This document shows positions 58,857-64,000 of a stretch of 64,000 bases of DNA, piece after piece. The DNA is from Clostridium_AD sp050717535. GTDB taxonomy: Bacteria > Bacillota > Clostridia > Clostridiales > Clostridiaceae. Numbering within the stretch: the stretch's first letter is position 1; every line of letters begins with the position of its first letter. A program made the translations under genes and the position numbers. The stretch lies in contig NZ_JBOITM010000086.1 of assembly GCF_050717535.1 (NCBI RefSeq), forward strand, positions 3,539 to 67,538, read 5' to 3'. Below the pieces are notes generated by a model. It saw only the letters and a list, made by a program, of their open reading frames with translations. It had not been told where the DNA came from and ran no database searches.

Positions 58857-59993
58857 ATGATACATGGTGGAGATGTTTATACTGATGGATTACGAAAGGG
58901 AAGAAAGCTAATAGATTACAGTTCTAACATAAATCCATTAGGAGTTCCCAGTAGCTTTATTGATAACATTAGTGAAGCAGTAGATGCACTGACAAGATAT
59001 CCAGATATTAAGTATAGGGATGTGTTAAAAGGTCTAATGAAGTACGTTGGTTGCCCAGAAGAATACTTTGTTTTGGGAAATGGTGCTGCGGAAATAATTG
59101 ATTTAGTTATATCTTGCCACAAAAGTTTACTAATTGTGGTGCCTTCTTTTGTAGAGTATGAAATTGATGCTAAAAAGTGGAATTGTGATATAGAATATTC
59201 ATATTTAAAACAGCGGAACAATGAGGAAGACCTATTAGCTCAGGATTATGTTGAACTTTCCTACGATTATGAGGATATTCTAAATAAACTGCAAGTGGTT
59301 GATGCCATGATTTTGGGTAATCCCAATAATCCTAATGGCGGTATCATTGATAAAGAGGAGTTTCAAAAAATTCTTGAATATTGTGAGAGAAGCGGTAAAG
59401 TAATAATAATAGATGAGGCTTTTATTGAATTTACTGGAGACGCTCAGCACAGTTTTGTTGGGGCTCTTAAAAATTATAAATGCTTATTTATAATAAGGGC
59501 TCTGACTAAATTTTTTGCTATGCCAGGTATAAGGTTTGGGTATGGAATAAGTAGTAACAGTGCTTTAATAAAAAATGTTAAAGAAAAACAAAATCCTTGG
59601 AACATAAACTGTTTTGCAGAGGTAGCTGCATGTCATGTGCTAAAAGATAGCGAGTATATTGAAAAAAGCAAACAGTGGATAAGACGAGAAAGGCCGATTT
59701 TCCTAAAATCATTAAAAAGTATTTCTTTTATAGAACATGTATATTTTACCCATGGGAATTATGTATTATGTAAATTAAAAGCACTAACCTCAGAGGAACT
59801 TTATAAATTATGTTTAAATCAAGGCTTTGTTATAAGAAAAGCAGATAATTTTAGAGGGCTGGATGAGCAGTATATAAGGCTGGCTATTAAGGATAGGGAA
59901 ACTAATGAAAGATTGATTCTTGTGCTTAAGAACTTAGGGGAGAAGCCGACCCCAGGGGGTCAATTTCACGGGAGAAGGATGGAAGATAAATGA
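58857..59993 (+). CDS. cobD: threonine-phosphate decarboxylase, CobD-type aminotransferase fold
   Basis: A 378-residue PLP enzyme. YSSNINPLG-like SSNINPLGVPSS, NGAAEIIDLV, LGNPNNPNGG, and the PLP Lys in RALTKFFAMPGIRFGYG match CobD of Salmonella, which makes aminopropanol phosphate from threonine phosphate. Members are near 360 residues; the last 16 or so residues here (PTPGGQFHGRRMEDK) are encoded by a GC-rich palindromic stretch and look like an added tail. AAAGGACGG precedes the ATG. Overlaps cbiA by four bases. Confidence 0.92.
   Translation: MIHGGDVYTDGLRKGRKLIDYSSNINPLGVPSSFIDNISEAVDALTRYPDIKYRDVLKGLMKYVGCPEEYFVLGNGAAEIIDLVISCHKSLLIVVPSFVEYEIDAKKWNCDIEYSYLKQRNNEEDLLAQDYVELSYDYEDILNKLQVVDAMILGNPNNPNGGIIDKEEFQKILEYCERSGKVIIIDEAFIEFTGDAQHSFVGALKNYKCLFIIRALTKFFAMPGIRFGYGISSNSALIKNVKEKQNPWNINCFAEVAACHVLKDSEYIEKSKQWIRRERPIFLKSLKSISFIEHVYFTHGNYVLCKLKALTSEELYKLCLNQGFVIRKADNFRGLDEQYIRLAIKDRETNERLILVLKNLGEKPTPGGQFHGRRMEDK
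59948..59972. repeat. GC-rich palindromic sequence within the 3' end of cobD
   Basis: GACCCCAGGGGGTCAATTTC, with GACCCC facing GGGGTC, resembles the reverse complement of the hairpin at 43733-43773 (GATCCCCAGGGGTTAGTTT). It encodes the last residues of CobD. Confidence 0.5.
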
Positions 59994-61315
59994 AGAGTAT
60001 AGTAATATCATCAAACGCAAGTGGTGGCGGTAAAACTACAGTAACACTGGGAATTATGAAGGCCTTAAAAAATAGAGGCTTGGATGTACAGGGGTATAAA
60101 GTAGGACCAGATTATTTAGACACTGCCTTTCATACAAAGATAACAGGTAAAAATTCTAGAAATTTGGATTTGTTCCTTATGGGCGAGGCTGGAGTTAAAG
60201 CTAGCTTTTCTAGAGGTGTGGGAGACGTAGCAGTAGTTGAAGGGGTAATGGGATTATATGATGGAAAAGGTATAGACACATCCAATTCTACTTATCACCT
60301 ATCAAAGGTTTTAGACTTGCCTATTATTCTTGTATTATCTCCAAAGGCTCAGGTAGCAACTTTTTGCGCGGAAATTAATGGAATAGTTAACTTTAAAGAT
60401 GCTAATATAAAGGGCATAATACTTAATAATATAACAGAAAGCTATTACAATCTACTTAAAGCAACTATTAAAGAAAACTGTAACTTGGAGGTTTTAGGTT
60501 ATCTCCCAAAGGATGAAAGATTAAATCTTAAAAGTAGACATTTAGGATTAATTCAAAGCAGTGAAGTTGAGGATTTAGAAGAAAAAATAGAAATCTGTGC
60601 GCAGTTATTAGAAAAGCATGTGGATATGGATTTATTATTACAACAGTTCAAAGAAACAGAAGTGTATGTGGATAATTTCCATGTGGAGAATGTGGGAAAA
60701 AGGATAGCTGTGGCTTATGACAAAGCTTTTAGTTTTTATTATAAAGAAAATCTAGAGCTGCTTTCGGAGCTAGGAGAAGTTATATACTTTAGTCCAATTC
60801 AGGATAAAAAATTGCCAAGTAATATTGATTTTCTTTATTTAGGTGGGGGTTACCCAGAGGTGTTTATAAGGGAATTATCTCAAAATACATCTATGCTGGA
60901 GAGTATAAAAACAGCTTTAAATAATGGACTTCACTGTTATGCAGAATGTGGAGGATTGATGTATCTTACTCAAGGGGAAAAACCTGAAGGGGAGGATGAA
61001 ATATCACATAAGGCAGTAGGCTTTTTTGATGGGGATTACACCTTAACAAAAACACTTCAGAATTTTGGATATGCAGAAATAAAGGTAGGGGTAGAAAACA
61101 ATATTTTGCCCATAGGAATGAATATAAACTGTCATGAATTTCATAAATCAACTGTTAATTTAGAAGAAGAAAAGATATTTAATCTTTTGAAACAGGGATA
61201 TGATGGTAAGCAGAAAAATTGGCAATGCGGATACCTTAAGAAAAATACCTTAGCAGCTTATGGTCATGTTCATTTTTTGGGAAATTTACAGTGGGTAAGG
61301 GAGATATTTAGATAG
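59990..61315 (+). CDS. cbiA: cobyrinate a,c-diamide synthase
   Basis: A 441-residue glutamine amidotransferase. The N-terminal ATPase has SSNASGGGKTTVTLG and KVGPDYLDTAFH; the C-terminal glutaminase domain has YLGGGYPEVF and the catalytic Cys in CYAECGGLMYL, and HEFHKS near the end. It amidates cobyrinic acid at a and c. Its ATG overlaps the stop of cobD (ATGA). Last gene of the run; no clear terminator follows. Confidence 0.95.
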   Translation: MKSIVISSNASGGGKTTVTLGIMKALKNRGLDVQGYKVGPDYLDTAFHTKITGKNSRNLDLFLMGEAGVKASFSRGVGDVAVVEGVMGLYDGKGIDTSNSTYHLSKVLDLPIILVLSPKAQVATFCAEINGIVNFKDANIKGIILNNITESYYNLLKATIKENCNLEVLGYLPKDERLNLKSRHLGLIQSSEVEDLEEKIEICAQLLEKHVDMDLLLQQFKETEVYVDNFHVENVGKRIAVAYDKAFSFYYKENLELLSELGEVIYFSPIQDKKLPSNIDFLYLGGGYPEVFIRELSQNTSMLESIKTALNNGLHCYAECGGLMYLTQGEKPEGEDEISHKAVGFFDGDYTLTKTLQNFGYAEIKVGVENNILPIGMNINCHEFHKSTVNLEEEKIFNLLKQGYDGKQKNWQCGYLKKNTLAAYGHVHFLGNLQWVREIFR

Positions 61316-61332
61316 TGAAATATAAATGATTT

Positions 61333-61375
61333 TATATGTATCACTATTGATACATATAATCCATAGTGATATAAT
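61333..61375 (+). promoter_or_regulatory. degV-padR promoter with 26-bp palindromic operator candidate
   Basis: TTGATA (61347-61352), 17-base spacer, TATAAT (61370-61375) with an extended TGA before it. A perfect palindrome, TATATGTATCA (61333-61343), CTAT, TGATACATATA (61348-61358), overlaps the -35. The ATGT/ACAT halves recall PadR-type sites. Confidence 0.7.
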
Positions 61376-61406
61376 TACAATATAATGTAATATAGGAGGA
61401 GTTAAT

Positions 61407-62255
61407 TTGAACAAAATAGCTTTAATTACAGACACTACAAGCGATTTAAGTAGAGAAGTCATAGAGAAATATAATATTAATGTATTACCCTTTAGGATTA
61501 TCTATTCTGATAGAGAATATTTAGACAATGTGGATATTACACCACAAGAAGTTTATAAAAATATGGAAAAAGAAGTACCTACATCCTCGTTACCATCAAT
61601 GAAGGATATGGAGGAATTATTTTTGAAATTAGAAGAGCAGGGTTACACTCATGCTATAACAATAACATTATCCACTGGACTGTCAGGGATATTTAATGCT
61701 ATAAAACTTACAAGTGAAAATCATCCAGGGATTAATACTCATAACTGTGATTCACAATCTATTGCTCTTGGCGAAGGATTAATAGTAACTGAATGTGGAA
61801 GGCTCATAGAAGAAGGAAAGAGTTTTGAAGAAGTTGTTGCTGCTATTCCTTCTATTAAAAAGAGAATTCATCTATATTTCGTAGTTGGCACTCTAGAGTA
61901 CTTAAAAAAAGGTGGAAGAATAGGAAAAGTTTCAGGCACTATAGCAGAGCTTTTAAATATTAAACCTATAATAGCCATTGACACTGATGGTAAGTACATG
62001 ACCTGTGAAAAAGTAAGAGGTAGAAAACAATCTCTTAATAAGCTTATAGAACTTACAAATAACATTTTAGATAAAAAGAAGTGTAAAGTTTATATAGTTC
62101 ACGGACATGCAGAAGAAGAAGCTAAAAAAGTAATGGAGAGTATACGTCCTCATCAAAACATTATTTCTATAGAATTTGGTGGATATATAAGTCCTGTATC
62201 AGGGGTTCATAGTGGGCCAGGTTTGGTAGGAATGGTTTGCATAGAGGAAACTTAA
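61407..62255 (+). CDS. DegV family fatty acid-binding protein
   Basis: A 282-residue protein with the DegV pattern: IALITDTTSDLS at the start, PTSSLPS in the lipid-binding loop, ITLSTGLSGIFNA, YLKKGGRIGK, and the end with HSGPGLVGM. DegV/FakB proteins bind fatty acids for the FakA kinase in phospholipid synthesis. The TTG start has AGGAGG six bases upstream. It shares a promoter with the PadR-type gene six bases downstream. Confidence 0.92.
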   Translation: MNKIALITDTTSDLSREVIEKYNINVLPFRIIYSDREYLDNVDITPQEVYKNMEKEVPTSSLPSMKDMEELFLKLEEQGYTHAITITLSTGLSGIFNAIKLTSENHPGINTHNCDSQSIALGEGLIVTECGRLIEEGKSFEEVVAAIPSIKKRIHLYFVVGTLEYLKKGGRIGKVSGTIAELLNIKPIIAIDTDGKYMTCEKVRGRKQSLNKLIELTNNILDKKKCKVYIVHGHAEEEAKKVMESIRPHQNIISIEFGGYISPVSGVHSGPGLVGMVCIEET

Positions 62256-62261
62256 ATATAA

Positions 62262-62717
62262 ATGGGTAATTCTGTGATTAAAGAAAGTGGGATAGACATT
62301 AAGGTTGAAGAAAAGAGGCTTTACGAAGAGTATAAGAAAAAACTTTTAGAACTGAGAAAAGTTCAAAAGGAAAAAGAAGCGGTGGGGCAAGTATTCACAA
62401 AAGGATTACTACCACTGTATGTGTTATTTATTCTAAGTTTAGGCGAAACTAATGGTAATGATATATCTCACAAAATTGGTGATAGAACAAATGGTCTTTG
62501 GATTCCTAGTACAGGCGGAATATATCCTCTTTTAAAAAAATTAGAAAAAGAAAAATTGGTCCTTGGTGAATGGAGTAATGCTAAGAAAGCACAGAAAATT
62601 TATAAAATCACGGTAGAAGGTAAAAAACAATTAGAAAATAAAAAATACCTACTACAAGATAAAATTGAAGAAGCTTTAGAGGTGTTTAAAATAATTTATA
62701 GTGATTTATATAAATAA
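62262..62717 (+). CDS. PadR family transcriptional regulator
   Basis: A 151-residue protein with a winged-helix PadR domain (about 50-130): LYVLFILSLGETNGNDIS, then GLWIPSTGGIYPLLKKLEKE with the recognition helix. The first 45 residues form a charged helix not usual for the family. Ligand unknown. Being in an operon behind a palindromic promoter suggests autoregulation. GAGGAAAC is the nearest ribosome site, about 12 bases from the ATG, so translation may depend on degV. Confidence 0.88.
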   Translation: MGNSVIKESGIDIKVEEKRLYEEYKKKLLELRKVQKEKEAVGQVFTKGLLPLYVLFILSLGETNGNDISHKIGDRTNGLWIPSTGGIYPLLKKLEKEKLVLGEWSNAKKAQKIYKITVEGKKQLENKKYLLQDKIEEALEVFKIIYSDLYK

Positions 62718-62730
62718 CATATTATAAAAT

Positions 62731-62770
62731 AAAAGAGCTGCAGGTGAATTTGCTTGTGGCTCTTTTATTG
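62731..62770. terminator. terminator after padR
   Basis: AAAAGAGC (62731-62738) pairs with GCTCTTTT (62759-62766), with further inner pairing; A/T flanks permit function in either direction. Confidence 0.75.
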
Positions 62771-62774
62771 TTAA

Positions 62775-62806
62775 CAAAAAAAACCAAGCCGTAATGGCCT
62801 GGCGAT
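62775..62806 (-). terminator. terminator of the Panacea-domain gene
   Basis: On the reverse strand CCAGGCC (62802-62796), loop ATTAC, GGCTTGG (62790-62784), then a T7 tract (62783-62777 region). Confidence 0.8.
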
Positions 62807-62811
62807 TTATA

Positions 62812-63855
62812 TTATCTTAATTCTCTTAATTCCTTTGCTAAACTATAAGGAATAATCTGATATGACTCTGTATCTATATAAGCTTTTTCCTTATGCATAT
62901 AATCTACAATTTCTCTTGCTCTATAATCTTTAAAAGTAGTGGCTATTATCTCAAGAACACTGAGCTCTTCTAATGAAAAATCTGAAATGTTAATCTCTTT
63001 ATTAGGGATAATTTTGTAGCTTATATCTTCATAAATAATTTCTTCTACTACTTTTACAGTAGGTAAATGCATGATTTCATCAAAAGCTATTGGCAATGCT
63101 CCATATTGCATGTGTTTATAGACAAGTCCTGTCATAGATTTTTCATGTCGTCTAAAGTAAAGTGAATCTGCATACCACAAAAGTTTCATAAGTTTAACTT
63201 TATAAAGGATAGTTACGAAATTAGAAAAATAGCCAATTACACTGGCGAGCTTTTCTATATCTAATTTTTTGTAACCATTACAATCACTTTCTTGTTGATA
63301 GTTTACGTAGAGGACATTGATTTCCTGTTTCTTTAAATACAAGTTTCCCAATTCTTCTACCTTATGGGTAATGCTATTACGGATTTTATTATACTTTTCT
63401 ATAGTAAACCTATCTTTGTGTTTATCTATACTTTCTAATGCAAACATCGGATTTTCATAAGCCATAATCATGATATTATTGTAAGTTTCATCTTGAATAG
63501 TTTTGCTTTCATACCGCGTTACAGTTATATCTCCCCAACCTAACATAGTGGAAAAGTCGCTTTGTGATATTCCATAGAAACCTCTAATTGTTGCAATTTC
63601 ATTAGAAGTTAATAAACCCTTCTTAGTTCGATAAGCATCTCTTGCTCTTAACAAGTTTTCATCCATTATGCCCGCTGGAGCAAATTCATTTTCCTCTTCA
63701 TCACTAAGTGGACATAAATAATAAACTTCTTCATAATCAACAACCTCGCCTTTTACAAGGCCCTGTGTTAATCTTTTTCTAACTTCTAATGAATGAACCT
63801 TATTACAAATTGGACAATCTATCTCTATTGTATTGATTAAATAATCTTTATTCAT
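62812..63855 (-). CDS. MqsA/YgiT-like HTH plus Panacea (SocA/DUF4065) domain antitoxin-like protein
   Basis: A 347-residue protein in two parts. The N-terminus has a partial zinc finger (CPICNKVH; only one further Cys in YLCPLSD), then an HTH (LTSNEIATIRGFYGISQSDF, GDITVTRYES) as in MqsA/YgiT antitoxins. The C-terminal part (about 195-340) is a Panacea/SocA domain (YKVKLMKLLWYADSLYFRRH, GLVYKHMQYGALPIAFDE). Panacea proteins neutralise many unrelated toxins encoded next to them; others link substrates to ClpXP. AGAGGAGTG precedes the ATG. No toxin gene is complete in the window. Confidence 0.85.
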   Translation of the reverse strand: MNKDYLINTIEIDCPICNKVHSLEVRKRLTQGLVKGEVVDYEEVYYLCPLSDEEENEFAPAGIMDENLLRARDAYRTKKGLLTSNEIATIRGFYGISQSDFSTMLGWGDITVTRYESKTIQDETYNNIMIMAYENPMFALESIDKHKDRFTIEKYNKIRNSITHKVEELGNLYLKKQEINVLYVNYQQESDCNGYKKLDIEKLASVIGYFSNFVTILYKVKLMKLLWYADSLYFRRHEKSMTGLVYKHMQYGALPIAFDEIMHLPTVKVVEEIIYEDISYKIIPNKEINISDFSLEELSVLEIIATTFKDYRAREIVDYMHKEKAYIDTESYQIIPYSLAKELRELR

Positions 63856-63879
63856 TAAATAACACTCCTCTTAATATCT

Positions 63880-63899
63880 AGTGTACCTACTTGTACACT
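63880..63899. promoter_or_regulatory. palindromic operator candidate of the Panacea-domain gene
   Basis: AGTGTAC (63880-63886), six bases, GTACACT (63893-63899), about 25 bases upstream of the start codon. A fitting site for autorepression by the protein's HTH. Confidence 0.55.
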
Positions 63900-63922
63900 G
63901 ATTGATTTTACTCGTTTTACAC

Positions 63923-63951
63923 ATAGACTACATATAATCTATGTAGTCTAT
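63923..63951. promoter_or_regulatory. 12-bp inverted repeat upstream of the Panacea-domain gene
   Basis: ATAGACTACATA (63923-63934), five bases, TATGTAGTCTAT (63940-63951), perfect. It may be a second operator or the terminator hairpin of the gene whose end lies at 63956; there is no U tract. Confidence 0.5.
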
Positions 63952-63955
63952 AATC

Positions 63956-64000
63956 TTACCTAAAACATTTTCTTATTTGTTCAAAAACATCTTGTTCAGA
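63956..64000 (-). CDS. possible C-terminal end of a leftward gene
   Basis: The reverse-strand frame is open from the window edge for 14 codons (SEQDVFEQIRKCFR) to a TAA at 63958-63956. The residues look like an amphipathic helix. If real, this gene sits directly before the Panacea-domain gene on the same strand, where its toxin partner would be expected. Too short to identify. Confidence 0.3.
   Translation of the reverse strand, partial: SEQDVFEQIRKCFR

Noticed and set aside
1..64000. tRNA or rRNA genes
   Set aside because: I saw no cloverleaf-like segments with conserved TTCGA loops or rRNA signature blocks in the intergenic regions, though a covariance scan would be needed to be certain.

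Overview
The window is a low-GC Firmicute chromosome segment. Gene content and order point to Clostridium sensu stricto: tig, clpP, clpX, lonB, lonA and engB in a row, a glgC-glgD-glgA-glgP operon, anaerobic cobalamin assembly genes, pyruvate formate-lyase, strong AGGAGG ribosome binding sites, frequent TTG/GTG starts, and guanine and cobalamin riboswitches. I cannot name the species from sequence alone.

Layout. 0-2.4 kb: start of pflB (leftward), a membrane-anchored protein of unknown function and a TIM-barrel sugar isomerase-like protein. 2.7-11.2 kb: protein quality control (trigger factor, ClpP, ClpX, LonB, LonA) plus the ribosome-assembly GTPase EngB. 11.5-13.2 kb: three odd Cys/Gly- or Asn-rich proteins. 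13.3-20.7 kb: bactofilin, anchored proteins, a solute-binding lipoprotein, PerR, a PIN-PhoH ATPase and a NAGPA-type glycosidase. 21-27.1 kb: a site-2 protease, then a histidine kinase, response regulator, ABC ATPase and two ABC-2 permeases, in the order of LnrJKLMN-type (linearmycin resistance) systems. 27.4-30.6 kb: trmB and a two-gene permease pair like YcgR/YcgQ. 30.7-34 kb: a cobalamin riboswitch, cobQ and cbiB. 34.3-35.7 kb: a REP-associated tyrosine transposase (RAYT) amid its apparent repeats and a G-quadruplex-like tract. 35.7-39.7 kb: asd, speD and a TnpB-only IS605-type element. 39.9-46.4 kb: cell-envelope genes (MurA-like with Asp in place of the catalytic Cys, Ddl, a DdlR-like MocR regulator, MprF). 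46.9-53.1 kb: glycogen/granulose operon. 53.3-54.2 kb: guanine riboswitch and xpt. 54.6-56.2 kb: a three-domain S1 protein and a DUF3892 protein. 56.3-61.3 kb: cobT-cobC-cobS-cobD-cbiA, which with cobQ and cbiB cover amidation and nucleotide-loop assembly of B12; no corrin-ring genes and no cobU kinase lie here. 61.4-64 kb: degV-padR behind a palindromic operator, then a leftward Panacea/SocA-domain antitoxin-like gene.

The most unusual content is a family of short dispersed repeats (core GGGGACRGTTARCAACTAAT) in six intergenic clusters around one RAYT gene, including a complete REPIN-like inverted pair and a copy that supplies the last codons and stop of the histidine kinase gene. Other items worth attention are a TnpB with a displaced RuvC-II glutamate and no zinc knuckle, an orphan-looking Panacea antitoxin at the window edge, a guanine riboswitch with an unusually long repeat-filled expression platform, and a perfect hairpin between the Shine-Dalgarno and start codon of lonB.
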